The translations under genes were made by a program, and so were the position numbers. From NCBI RefSeq assembly GCF_037040815.1, contig NZ_CP146232.1, positions 1,544,501 through 1,608,500 on the forward strand: a stretch of 64,000 nucleotides of DNA, written 5' to 3'. Below the pieces are notes generated by a model. It did no database searches. It had not been told where the DNA came from and worked only from the letters and a program-made list of their open reading frames with translations. Positions 26,059 through 34,298 of this stretch are shown piece after piece; position 1 is the first letter of the stretch; each line of letters begins with the position of its first letter. The stretch comes from Pararoseomonas sp. SCSIO 73927 (GTDB taxonomy: Bacteria; Pseudomonadota; Alphaproteobacteria; Acetobacterales; Acetobacteraceae).

Positions 26059-26414
26059 AGCACCTCCTCCGCCGGCGGGCCGGCCATCTTGATGGCGACG
26101 TTCCCGCCCTCGCCGTCCTTCATCGTGGGCGTGTCGGTGTGGAAGGCGTCGCTGATCACGTAGCGCTGGCCGGTGTCGGCCTCGAAAGTGACGGTGACGC
26201 CGGCGAGGTTGGAGATGGCGCGGAGCGACATGCCGGCCTCCAGGGCCGTCTCGCACTCCAGCATCGACGGCACCGTCTCCTCCGACCAGCCGACGACGCC
26301 GCCCACGACGACGGGGGTGCGCTTCGTGCCCCCGATGTCGAGCGAGGCACCCTTGGCGCTCTTGATGACGGTGCCGGCCGCGCGGATCGTCGCGCGGCCG
26401 AGGAACTTGGGCAT
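26055..26414 (-). CDS. Phage tail tube protein (Mu gpM)
   Basis: 119 aa, the family length. Motifs ATIRAAGTVIKSAKGASLDIGGTKR, GVVGWSEETVPSMLECE and ITVTFEADTGQRYVI-like strand are those of Mu tail tube. It polymerises inside the sheath. Start ATG 26414, 13 bp after the sheath stop. Confidence 0.94.
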   Translation of the reverse strand: MPKFLGRATIRAAGTVIKSAKGASLDIGGTKRTPVVVGGVVGWSEETVPSMLECETALEAGMSLRAISNLAGVTVTFEADTGQRYVISDAFHTDTPTMKDGEGGNVAIKMAGPPAEEVL

Positions 26415-26427
26415 GGGTCCGCGCCTC

Positions 26428-27903
26428 CTAGTTCAGGAACTGGATCTGCGCCGCGAAGACGCGGAGCTGGTTGACGAGGTCGGGCGGAAGCATCGCGTCG
26501 AGCCGGTCCGGATCGTCCGGGTTCCGCTTGACGATGATGTCCTCCTTGAACTGGTCGAGGTTCTCGACCAGCCCGGCAGTTTCCCACTGGCGGGCCCGGG
26601 CGATGATCTCCGCGCGCGCCAGCCCGGGGGTCACCACCGCCTGACCCTGGGCGAACTGCGTTCCGTCGTTGGCCAGCTTGTGGCGCGGGTAGGTGCGCGG
26701 GATGAAGGTGCGAAGGTCGTAGCGCAGGAAGGCGACGGTCTTCAGCGTCTCCAGGTTGAGGTAGGAGGTGTCGGGCACGCCGGCGGCGGCCAGCCGGTAG
26801 TTCGTCACCGCGCGCTCGATGATGACCTCGCCCCCGTTGCCCACCCGGAAGGTGCTGCCCCCGTTGTTGAGGAACAGCTCCCGTTCGGTTCGCGTCCAGT
26901 GGACGTTCGGGGGCGTGGCCAGGATGCCGGCCATCGCCACGTTCTGGATCGGCCGCGCGGGATCGGCCGCCAGCAGCGGCACGCTGAAGCCCGCCGCGGC
27001 CGCGGCGAACTGGTAGGGCGCGAAGGGGGCGCCGCGCAGCGGGAAGGTGACGCCCACCTGGCCGTTGCGGCTGGAAAGGTAGCTGTAGCAGCTGGAGTAG
27101 GTGCCCGCGATCGCGGTCCAGTACGTGCTGTCCCGCATCACCAGGGGCCCGAAGTCGCCCAGCAGCTTCGCCTCCAGCGCGGCGACGTTGCTGCCGTCCG
27201 TGTAGGGCAGGACGTAGTCCGTGAACCAGGCGTCGCCCATCGCGTCCAGGGCCGTCTGGATGGAGGGGTTGCCGGTGCCGCCGGTGAAGGCGCTGATCGC
27301 CAGGCTGATGCCGGCCGGCAGGCTCTCGCCGCGGTAGAAGCTGTGCCGCATGTCGATGCCGTTGCCGTGCTCGCCCTTGTTCCGGGCGGTGCAGGTGACG
27401 GTGGAGGTCGTGACCGCTGCGGTGACTGGCAGGTCGCCGGCGGCCGCGAGGGCCGCCTGGATGGCCGAGGCTACCTGACCCGCCGTCTGGCCCACCGTCA
27501 CGCCCACCGGCACCCGCAGCTGGTTGATCAGCAGGGCGATGGTGCCGCTGGCGGTAGCCGTGCCGGTGACGGCGATCGTCGCCGTCGCGGGGGCACCACC
27601 GCTGGGCTCATCCAGCACGAGCCCCCAGGTCTCGGTATAGCCCGCGTTGGCGAAGTAGGGCTTGGCGATCTGCTCCAGCAGGCTTCCGCGGCCGCCGGCA
27701 AGGCGCGCATCGGCGTAGCCGGCCGCGATCGGGAAGGGCACGCCGATCGGCGCCGTCCCGCCCGCGACCTTCTGGCCGACGAGCAGCACCCGCGCCGGCC
27801 AAGCTAGCAGGCCCTGCTGCGCCCGGCGGTTGGAGATCTCGACATAGGTGCCGGGGAGGCGGATGGCGACGGGGATCCCGTCGAAGCTGATGGACCCGCT
27901 CAC
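26428..27903 (-). CDS. Phage tail sheath protein (Mu gpL)
   Basis: 491 aa contractile sheath subunit. SFDGIPVAIRLPGTYVEISNRRA at the N-terminus and LETLKTVAFLRYDLRTFIPRTYPRHKLANDG near the C-terminus are conserved in Mu-type sheaths. It proves the tail is contractile (myovirus-like). Overlaps the DUF2635 gene by four bases. Confidence 0.96.
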   Translation of the reverse strand: MSGSISFDGIPVAIRLPGTYVEISNRRAQQGLLAWPARVLLVGQKVAGGTAPIGVPFPIAAGYADARLAGGRGSLLEQIAKPYFANAGYTETWGLVLDEPSGGAPATATIAVTGTATASGTIALLINQLRVPVGVTVGQTAGQVASAIQAALAAAGDLPVTAAVTTSTVTCTARNKGEHGNGIDMRHSFYRGESLPAGISLAISAFTGGTGNPSIQTALDAMGDAWFTDYVLPYTDGSNVAALEAKLLGDFGPLVMRDSTYWTAIAGTYSSCYSYLSSRNGQVGVTFPLRGAPFAPYQFAAAAAGFSVPLLAADPARPIQNVAMAGILATPPNVHWTRTERELFLNNGGSTFRVGNGGEVIIERAVTNYRLAAAGVPDTSYLNLETLKTVAFLRYDLRTFIPRTYPRHKLANDGTQFAQGQAVVTPGLARAEIIARARQWETAGLVENLDQFKEDIIVKRNPDDPDRLDAMLPPDLVNQLRVFAAQIQFLN

Positions 27904-28169
27904 GCCGCGCTCTCCCCGTTACCGCCAGGCTTCTTGGCCTCCTGCGCCGCCTTCTTCGCAGCCGCGATGGCCGCGTCCTCGGCCGCCTTCTCGGCCTTGT
28001 CGGCCGCCTCGATCTCCGCCGACGTCATGTCGCGGGCCTCCTGGTCGAGGCGCCGCCGGCGCCAGAACTCGGTGTTGGGGACACGGCCGCCATCGGGCGA
28101 CAGCACGACCCCGCCGGGGCCGGTGATCGCCTCCTTCCCCGTGGGGATGAGGCGCAGCTGGTCGTTCAT
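27900..28169 (-). CDS. DUF2635 phage protein (Mu gp38-like)
   Basis: 89 aa. The N-terminal half (LRLIPTGKEAITGPGG...GRVPNTEFWRRRRLD) is the DUF2635 pattern, always just before the sheath gene in Mu relatives. The C-terminal half is an Ala/Lys/Glu-rich helix, likely coiled coil, longer than in Mu. Function not known. Confidence 0.86.
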   Translation of the reverse strand: MNDQLRLIPTGKEAITGPGGVVLSPDGGRVPNTEFWRRRRLDQEARDMTSAEIEAADKAEKAAEDAAIAAAKKAAQEAKKPGGNGESAA

Positions 28170-28771
28170 GGTTCCTCGCTCGGGCGGACGGTGATGTGGT
28201 CGGCGGCGTCCGCGCGCTCGGCGGGCAGGTCAGGGCCGACGTCGCCGTGGGGTGGCACGTCCCAGTCGGTGCGGAAGACGCGGAACTCCCCGACCTGCGC
28301 CTCCTCGTTGTCCTCGGGGAGGTCGGAGGTGGGCAGTTCGCCGGGGATCTCGACGGCCAGGCCGTAGACGCTGAAGCCGGCGCTATCGATCGCCTTGCCG
28401 CCGAGGTTCTCGCACCGGGTGACCTCGGCCGCGCCGGCCGCCGCGTCGGGCGCGAAGCCCTCCAGCGCCCGGGTCGCGACGTCGATCATGGAGTAGGCGC
28501 CGATGGTCCGTGCGTCGCCGCGTCGGCGGGCGACTTCGCTGGCCGGGTTGGACGCGACCAGGTAGACGCCGAAGGTCAGCGTCGCGGTGCCCTCCGGGCG
28601 CTCCCGGCGGCGCCAGCCGAGGAAGGACACGAAGGCACCCGGCGCGGTGGTCAGCACGCGGGCCAGCTCTTCCGCCGTCATCTTCGCTGGGCGGTGCTCG
28701 ATGGCCTGCAGGGTGCCGCGAAAGCGGGCCTTCAGGCGGTCGATGATCGCGTCTTCCAGCTCAGCAATCAT
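28166..28771 (-). CDS. Phage gp37-family (DUF1834) tail-completion protein
   Basis: 201 aa. MIAELEDAIIDRLKA at the start and the strand pattern ATLTFGVYLVASNPASE are the DUF1834 signature. It follows DUF1320 as in Mu. The acidic C-terminus (LPEDNEEAQVGEFRVFRTDWDVPPHG) is typical. ATG at 28771; an in-frame reading beyond it overlaps the DUF1320 gene and is rejected. Confidence 0.88.
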   Translation of the reverse strand: MIAELEDAIIDRLKARFRGTLQAIEHRPAKMTAEELARVLTTAPGAFVSFLGWRRRERPEGTATLTFGVYLVASNPASEVARRRGDARTIGAYSMIDVATRALEGFAPDAAAGAAEVTRCENLGGKAIDSAGFSVYGLAVEIPGELPTSDLPEDNEEAQVGEFRVFRTDWDVPPHGDVGPDLPAERADAADHITVRPSEEP

Positions 28772-28773
28772 GG

Positions 28774-29223
28774 TCAGCAGAAGTCCCCGAAGCGGTAGCT
28801 GTCGAGCCAGCTGTCGGGGGTACGGGAACGGGAGGGCGTGCGGAGCACCTCCGGCCCCTCCGCCTCGGGCGCAGGCGCCTCGCCGGAGGGCAGGTCGAGG
28901 TCCGCGCGGCGGGCCTGGATGTCCTTCAGCATCGAGATCGCTGCGACCTTCTCGTCCTTGACCTGGTCCGTCACGACGCGACCCGGCCCGAGGTGCAGGT
29001 CGTAGCGCGCGATCGCCGCCGTCAGGCGCACGAGCAGCTCGGGGACGACCGCGAGCGGCAGGGCGTAGCGGCCGGCCAGATAGGCATCGGCGGTGTTGGA
29101 GGCGTCCTGGCACGCCCGTGCGACCCGTCCGGGATCCACGCCGTCCAGGCCGTCCGGTGCCAGCTGCCGCAGCTCATCGGCGCCGAAGCGGTCCTCCAGC
29201 GCGGCCTGATCGACATAGGGCAT
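28774..29223 (-). CDS. DUF1320 protein (Mu gp36-like)
   Basis: 149 aa. MPYVDQAALEDRFGADELRQLA is the family start; RLTAAIARYDLH and KDEKVAAISMLKDIQ complete it. Predicted head-tail joining adaptor. Three bp from the next upstream gene. Confidence 0.9.
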   Translation of the reverse strand: MPYVDQAALEDRFGADELRQLAPDGLDGVDPGRVARACQDASNTADAYLAGRYALPLAVVPELLVRLTAAIARYDLHLGPGRVVTDQVKDEKVAAISMLKDIQARRADLDLPSGEAPAPEAEGPEVLRTPSRSRTPDSWLDSYRFGDFC

Positions 29224-29226
29224 GGC

Positions 29227-29673
29227 TCAGCCCTGGGGCGGCAGGGCCGCGCGCTTCTTGCCCTTGGCGGGCGACGTGGGAGGAGCGGCGGGGGCGTCGG
29301 ACGCCCCTGCCGCCGGCTGTTCACCGGAGCCGCCCGGCGCGGACGCGCCGGTCCCCGGGGCGGAGGAGGACGGGGCACCACCAGGGCCCTGTCCTGCCGC
29401 TGCCTCGCCATTGGGCGCCGGGTCCGACCCTTCGCCGGAGGCACTGCCCCCGGACTGCCCCTGCATATTGACCTGCGCCCCCTCCGGGCCCGCGCCGCCG
29501 TCGTCGTGCCAGCGCTGCAGCTCGTGCCCGTCGACCACCGGGCCCAGGTCCTCCACGGCCTGGAGGCGGTCGAGCAGCTCGACCTCGTCATCCTCCATCG
29601 GCGGCAGGGTCGCCCCGACCGGGAACAGCTCCCGGTCGACCTCGATCGGCGTCAGGGCACGGCTGAGGCGCAT
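29227..29673 (-). CDS. Mu gp35-like phage protein with low-complexity tail
   Basis: 148 aa. The first 60 residues are ordered and acidic (PPMEDDEVELLDRLQAVEDLG). The rest is a Gly/Ser/Ala/Pro-rich disordered tail ending in a basic patch (KGKKRAALPP). It lies where Mu encodes gp35 after the capsid gene. Function unknown. Confidence 0.68.
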   Translation of the reverse strand: MRLSRALTPIEVDRELFPVGATLPPMEDDEVELLDRLQAVEDLGPVVDGHELQRWHDDGGAGPEGAQVNMQGQSGGSASGEGSDPAPNGEAAAGQGPGGAPSSSAPGTGASAPGGSGEQPAAGASDAPAAPPTSPAKGKKRAALPPQG

Positions 29674-29676
29674 GGA

Positions 29677-30606
29677 TCAGGCGGCCGTCTGGATGAGGTA
29701 GCCCGCCCCCGCGCCGGCGATGACCGGCGCGCGCTCGAAGGTCACCGGGTAGATCCAGCTCTTCGAGGCGTTCTCCCAGTAGGCCTGCTCGACGGAGGGG
29801 TGGCCCTCCATCTGGTAGGTGTAGGCGAAGCTCGGCACCTCGGCGCCGACAGAGGCGATCGCCGTGTAAGCGAGCACCACGTCGCTGCCCCAGACGTCGC
29901 CAAAGTCGTCGTTCGGGCCGGAGGCGAAGACGGCCTGGCCGACCTCGATCCGGTCGACGTTCCACAGCGCGGCGAGCATCTCCTTGGTGACGCTCTGGCT
30001 GGACGTGTACTTGAACCGATCGAGGATATTGGGGTTCGACCGGGCGGCGGCGAAGGCCTTGGCGCTCAGCACCGCCGTGTTCGGGTACATCCCGACCGAC
30101 GCGCGGATCGCCTCGCGGCCGTCGTCGATGTGCTTCGTCGGGTTCACGCTGGCATCGGTCCAGCGGGAGCCGCCGGCGAGGGCGATCCGGTTACTGGCCG
30201 GGTAGTTCCCGGGCGTGCGGGCCAGCTGGGCCTGCTCGTACTCCAGCGCCAGCAGCAGCGACCCCATCACCACGTTGGTCGCACGCGTGCCAAGGTTCAC
30301 CCCCGGTGCGCGGGTGGCGTCGCGCATCCACTCCCGCGGCACCTTGCCCTCCAGGCTGTCCTGGAGGAGCGCGAACGGCTTGCCGAGGTAGCCGGTCTCG
30401 ATGCGCCGGGTGGTCGCGCCCGGCGTGCGGCGGGCGTTGTAGAGGCGGAACGCCTCCTTGCCGAACTCGATGATCTGGCCACCCGAGATCGGCACGTCGA
30501 CGCGCGGGAAGAGCGCCTCGCCGACGAGGTCGGCCCGGCGATAGCCGCGCGAGACGGTGGAGAGGACCGGATCGATGATCCGGACCTGCTGCATGGACAT
30601 GGACAT
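29677..30606 (-). CDS. Major capsid protein
   Basis: 309 aa, HK97-type fold expected. Diagnostic parts: SRGYRRADLVGEALFPRVDVPISGG, EYEQAQLARTPGNYP, the segment KAFAAARSNPNILDRFKYTSSQ, and the C-terminal VEQAYWENASKSWIYPVTFERAPVI. Position after protease and cement genes confirms. It belongs to the group also found outside Mu, not to the Mu gpT group proper. Confidence 0.92.
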   Translation of the reverse strand: MSMSMQQVRIIDPVLSTVSRGYRRADLVGEALFPRVDVPISGGQIIEFGKEAFRLYNARRTPGATTRRIETGYLGKPFALLQDSLEGKVPREWMRDATRAPGVNLGTRATNVVMGSLLLALEYEQAQLARTPGNYPASNRIALAGGSRWTDASVNPTKHIDDGREAIRASVGMYPNTAVLSAKAFAAARSNPNILDRFKYTSSQSVTKEMLAALWNVDRIEVGQAVFASGPNDDFGDVWGSDVVLAYTAIASVGAEVPSFAYTYQMEGHPSVEQAYWENASKSWIYPVTFERAPVIAGAGAGYLIQTAA

Positions 30607-30620
30607 CTAGGAGCGCTCCT

Positions 30621-31040
30621 TCAGCGGCGCAGCAGGACTTCGACGAAGAGACCGGCGCCCGTGGAGCCCACGAGCGCGTCGGCGTAGACGAAGGTCGGCG
30701 GATCGCCGCCCACGAGCGCCGCGACGCCGTTGGCCGAGGCGGAGGTGACCGCCGTCGCGCCGGAGGCAACCGCCAGGGCGGCAGCGGCCACGGTGCGGCC
30801 CTGCGCGTCCATGGCCAGGGAATCGCCCTCGGCGAAGGCCCCGCCCGTCTCGACCAGGGTGGTGCCGCACACGTCGAGGGTGAGGTCCTGGCCGGCGCCG
30901 GTCACCGCGTGGTGCGCGATGCCCTTGGGCTTGGCGCCGGCCGTGGAGACCTGCGCCCCGCCGAAGGTGACGCCGCGCCCGCGGCCGATGGCGCCGGCAG
31001 AGCGCTGCGGGAGGGCGAAGGTCGTGATGCTCGCGCTCAT
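30621..31040 (-). CDS. Capsid decoration/cement protein (DUF2190-like)
   Basis: 139 aa. Gly/Ala-rich beta protein with GAGQDLTLDVCGTTLVETGG and EGDSLAMDAQGR, the DUF2190 pattern of small cement proteins. It lies between protease and major capsid, which is the standard place. 14 bp from the capsid start. Confidence 0.83.
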   Translation of the reverse strand: MSASITTFALPQRSAGAIGRGRGVTFGGAQVSTAGAKPKGIAHHAVTGAGQDLTLDVCGTTLVETGGAFAEGDSLAMDAQGRTVAAAALAVASGATAVTSASANGVAALVGGDPPTFVYADALVGSTGAGLFVEVLLRR

Positions 31041-31050
31041 CCTCGGTCCC

Positions 31051-32253
31051 TCAGGCCGCCATCTCGACGGCCGAGACGGCCGTGAGATAGTCGGCGGTGG
31101 GGTTTGCGGCCTGGTAGGCCAGCGCCTTGCGGTGCAGCTCCATGCGGTCGCTGTCCACGCGCTGACCGCCGAACTCGGCCACGCCGGCCGCGCCGTGGCC
31201 GGCGGGCTCGGGATCGTTCACGGCGGAGAAGCTCACGCTCTGCGGCAGGGCGGCGAGCAGCGCCTGCAGCGCGGCTGCCGGCGTCTCCTCGGTCGTCTGG
31301 CCGCCCGCGGCCGCGAAGGACACGGCGCCCTCCACCGGCATGCTCGCCAACACCGCGGCCGCGCGCGGGGCCAGGCCCTGCGGCAGGCGCGCCTCGCGCA
31401 CCAGGCGGGCGCAGAAGTCGGTGGCCGTGGCGAGGCGCACCTGCTGCGCCTGGGCGGCGAAGGCCGTCTCGCGGTCGGCGACGGCCGTCTCGCGGCTCGC
31501 CAGCGCCTGCTCACGCTCGTTCAGGGCCGCCTCACGGGCCGCCCGCTCCTGCTCCGTCACGTCATTCTCCTGGGAAGCTGCGGCCTCTTCGGCCGGGGGG
31601 GTGATGGTGGCCGCGAAGGCCGGGGCGGCATCGGCCGTGTCGCCGGCGTCGCGGATGCGCTTGGCCTCATCCAGCACGCTCTGGATGGAGTAGTTCGGGA
31701 GGACGCGGTCTGCCTCCTCCTGGCCGTCCTTGGCGATCATCCGCTCCCGCAGCCCGCGGAAGAGGCCGGCGATGTCGCCCAGCATCCAGCCGAGGGAGCG
31801 GATGCCGCCGGCGTCGGCGCTGAACTCGACCGTGGCGACACCCTCGGCCTCGGCCGCGAAGGACACGGGCTTGAGGCCGAGCACCGCCGGCGGCGCGGCG
31901 CCGAGAAAGCCGACGTGCCGCAGCGCATAGACGCCGGGGGTGGGATTGTCCGGGGCGTCCGGCCGCCAGAAGGAGGCGCTGATCTTCTTGAACCGGCCGG
32001 CATCCACCAGGGCGGCGAAGGCGGGGTCCACCTGCTTCGGCGTCGCGTGCAGCCCGTCCGCCTCAGCGGCGAGGCCGCTCACCCATCCGTAGGCCGGGGC
32101 GTTGAGGGCGGGGTGGCCGACGACGATCGGCGCCTCGTGCTTCGACGGGTCGTAGGCGCGCGCCGTCGCCTCCAGGTGGGAGGCGGCGAAGTCGAGGGCC
32201 GGGCCAGCCATGGGCTGGTGGCGTCCGGCGCGAAAGATGTGGAGCCGCTGCAT
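31051..32253 (-). CDS. Phage head maturation protease with scaffold (Mu gpI-like)
   Basis: 400 aa. Protease half: YDPSKHEAPIVVGHP (probable catalytic His), APAYGWVSGL, FKKISASFW (Ser of ISASFW is the likely nucleophile). Scaffold half: a long Ala/Glu/Arg coiled coil around 230-290 (EREQALASRETAVADRETAF). As in Mu, the C-terminal part could also be made from an internal start to give scaffold alone. Preceded by dyads at 32276-32310. Confidence 0.91.
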   Translation of the reverse strand: MQRLHIFRAGRHQPMAGPALDFAASHLEATARAYDPSKHEAPIVVGHPALNAPAYGWVSGLAAEADGLHATPKQVDPAFAALVDAGRFKKISASFWRPDAPDNPTPGVYALRHVGFLGAAPPAVLGLKPVSFAAEAEGVATVEFSADAGGIRSLGWMLGDIAGLFRGLRERMIAKDGQEEADRVLPNYSIQSVLDEAKRIRDAGDTADAAPAFAATITPPAEEAAASQENDVTEQERAAREAALNEREQALASRETAVADRETAFAAQAQQVRLATATDFCARLVREARLPQGLAPRAAAVLASMPVEGAVSFAAAGGQTTEETPAAALQALLAALPQSVSFSAVNDPEPAGHGAAGVAEFGGQRVDSDRMELHRKALAYQAANPTADYLTAVSAVEMAA

Positions 32254-32275
32254 GCCCCAGACGTTGCTACGTCAC

Positions 32276-32310
32276 GGGCATGCGAGGTCATGCCCACAGG
32301 CGTGGGCGTA
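32276..32310. promoter_or_regulatory. GGGCATG/CATGCCC dyad cluster before the head gene module
   Basis: In the 92-bp gap upstream of the protease gene, GGGCATG (32276-32282) faces CATGCCC (32289-32295), followed by GGCGTGGGC. The same CATGCCC-n8-GGGC arrangement occurs at 40164-40189. It could be an activator site for late transcription (Mor-like regulator) or a terminator stem. Confidence 0.5.
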
Positions 32311-32345
32311 GGAAACTTTCGAGGCTCAGCGGTGCAGGAGAGCGT

Positions 32346-32810
32346 TCAGCGGCCGAGACCACGACGCGTCGCGAAGTCCTCCCACTCCTCCTGGATCATG
32401 AGGATGTCGTCGGCCGAGAGGCCAAGGTACTCGCGCGCCGGGATGCTAGACGTGCCGGCGGGCCCCGTCTCCCCCCCGAACTGATGGATGGCTGCATAGA
32501 CCTCGTTGGTCCCCAAGCTCAGATCGAAGCCCTCCACCTCGCGGGTCAGACCGCCGAGGAGGATGCCCTTCTCCCGCAGCATCGTCGGCCGGACCTTCCG
32601 CTTCGCGTACTCCTCGCTCAGCGGCTCCCAAGCTTTGCCCTCCGGATCCACCTCATCCGCCGCGCGCTCCCGGGTGGTGCGGAGCAGCTGCGTGCCGAGC
32701 GGGCGCAGGAAGGGCCCGGGGTCGGTGCCGGCGGCCATGAGGAGCTGCAGGACCTTCAGCACCTCCTTGTCGCCCTGGATATCGATGTGGACGCCGACCA
32801 TCCCGCTCAT
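32346..32810 (-). CDS. Phage virion morphogenesis protein (Mu gpG-like)
   Basis: 154 aa, tail-completion family. VDPEGKAWEPLSEEYAKRK, TMLREKGILLGGLT, YAAIHQFGGETG and IPAREYLGLSADDI are its typical motifs. Follows the F-like gene as in Mu. Confidence 0.93.
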   Translation of the reverse strand: MSGMVGVHIDIQGDKEVLKVLQLLMAAGTDPGPFLRPLGTQLLRTTRERAADEVDPEGKAWEPLSEEYAKRKVRPTMLREKGILLGGLTREVEGFDLSLGTNEVYAAIHQFGGETGPAGTSSIPAREYLGLSADDILMIQEEWEDFATRRGLGR

Positions 32811-32931
32811 GCCGGTTCTCCTTGATGGAGGGCCGGCCGATGCCCATTATGGGCCTGCCCCGGCGTGCTAGTGGCCAGCCCACCTCCGAGCTGCAGGGGC
32901 TCGATCGAGCGGGCGGGCTGGACGCCCCCGA
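32811..32931. other. 121-bp gap between two head genes
   Basis: Contains the near-palindrome GCCCATTATGGGC and a GC-rich dyad. I see no ORF. It is unusual here because most neighbours overlap; a promoter or processing site is possible. Confidence 0.3.
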
Positions 32932-34179
32932 TCATCCCTCCCTCCGCCGGTAGAGCAGCGCTCCGCGGCGCAGCGCCTCCAGATAGGCGGCCTTGTCCGG
33001 CGGGAAGGCCGTGGTGCCGCGCCAGCCGGACCATCCCCACTCGAAGACGGCCAAGCCCTCGGCCCCGTCCGCGCCCGCGAAGCGCCGGAGATAGCGGCGC
33101 TTCAGGATCACCTCGCCGCTCTTCCGCCCCAGCTCGAAGTCCACCCATACCTCGTCCGGATCCCTAACGGCGTCGGCCAGCAGGCGCATCCAGGGCGCAC
33201 GGCCTCGCTTGTCGGCCTTCATCTTGCCGGAAGCCGTGACGAAGAGGTCGTGTCCGACGGTGATCCGGGCGCCGGTGACGTCGCGGTAGACGACGGCCTT
33301 CTCCATCGTGGCGCCGAACTCGCCGAGGAAGGCCGCGGCTGCCTGCTCCGCCGAGGTGCTCTCCGGCAGCAGGCGCTCCCGGTCGAAGGGGCGGGGCGTC
33401 GGCATGGGGGGCAGAGCTGCGGGCACCTGCGCCTCCGACGCCTCCGCCCGGGGCCGGAGCGGCTCCTGCAGCTCCGTGGGAACGGCGCCGTGCAGCCAGC
33501 TCTCCCCCGGGTTGTAGTCCCAGCCCGGGTCGATGCCGACGGGAACCTGGCGCGCCTCACCGGTGACGGGATCGACGTAGCGGCGTGTCCCGTCGTCCGG
33601 GCGCCGGCTTGGCCCCTGCATGCCCATCCGCCGCAGGTCCCGCCGGGAGATCGCCTCGATCTGGCACTGGCAACCCCAGCCGTTGGGGGCGTAGTGCGTC
33701 TTCCACCAGACGTCGTCGGCGGGCAGCACCGTGCCGTCCCAGGCCTCGTGGTGCTTGCGGGGATGCTGGCTGGGGTTGTGCCGGTAGAGCCAGTAGGGCA
33801 GCGCCTCCAGCGTCTCCGGCTCGGTCATCTGGGCATACCGGCCGGCGGCCTGCGAGACCCGCACGTTCGTGTCGTAGATCAAGCGGGTGCGCCAGGAGAC
33901 GTAATCGGCGCCGCGATCCGCCCAGCCCGTCTTGGCGATCGTCTCCCCGATGTCCCGGCGGAACTCGGCGAAGCCCTTGCCGGATTCCCGGGACCGAATC
34001 AGCGCCCCCTGCAGGTCCGCCAGCATGTCGTCTGCCTGGATGCCGGCGACGGAGAAGGCGCGAACATGCGCCTCACGCTCCAGGTCGTCGTAGCGTGTGG
34101 AGGGCAGGCGCACCTTCTGCCGCAGGAAGGCAATGGCCTCCTGCATCGGCATGCCACCCCACTCGGCCGATCCGCTCAT
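32932..34179 (-). CDS. Minor head protein (Mu gpF-like) fused to PBECR2-type nuclease domain
   Basis: 415 aa. N-terminal two-thirds: SPP1 gp7/Mu F head-morphogenesis domain with TRLIYDTNVRVSQAAGRYAQ, HEAWDGTVLP and the Cys pair in GWGCQCQIEAISRRDL. C-terminal 130 residues: VVYRDVTGARITVGHDLF, WVDFELGRKSGEVILKRRYLRRF and ALLYRRREG, the pattern of the phage Barnase-EndoU-Colicin-RelE-like family (PBECR2). Such domains are predicted RNases carried in the head and delivered with DNA. The fusion is common in phages; the activity is inferred. Confidence 0.86.
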   Translation of the reverse strand: MSGSAEWGGMPMQEAIAFLRQKVRLPSTRYDDLEREAHVRAFSVAGIQADDMLADLQGALIRSRESGKGFAEFRRDIGETIAKTGWADRGADYVSWRTRLIYDTNVRVSQAAGRYAQMTEPETLEALPYWLYRHNPSQHPRKHHEAWDGTVLPADDVWWKTHYAPNGWGCQCQIEAISRRDLRRMGMQGPSRRPDDGTRRYVDPVTGEARQVPVGIDPGWDYNPGESWLHGAVPTELQEPLRPRAEASEAQVPAALPPMPTPRPFDRERLLPESTSAEQAAAAFLGEFGATMEKAVVYRDVTGARITVGHDLFVTASGKMKADKRGRAPWMRLLADAVRDPDEVWVDFELGRKSGEVILKRRYLRRFAGADGAEGLAVFEWGWSGWRGTTAFPPDKAAYLEALRRGALLYRRREG

Positions 34180-34192
34180 CCCTTCACCCCCG

Positions 34193-34223
34193 CTTTAAGG
34201 CCCTTTAAGGGCCTCTAAGGGCC
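34193..34223. repeat. Three tandem TTTAAGGGCC-type repeats
   Basis: CTTTAAGGCC, CTTTAAGGGC and CTCTAAGGGCC lie in series with 10-11-bp spacing in the 119-bp gap between portal and F-like genes. Similar CTAAG..CCCCTTA elements occur near both prophage ends (about 11247-11290 and 51874-51905). About one helical turn spacing suggests protein binding; unproven. Confidence 0.5.
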
Positions 34224-34298
34224 GGGTGGCGCACCCCGGACGGGGGCACGGCGCGGCGGCGCGCCCCTCCACCCTGCAGGGGCGATTTTCGGCGCCTC

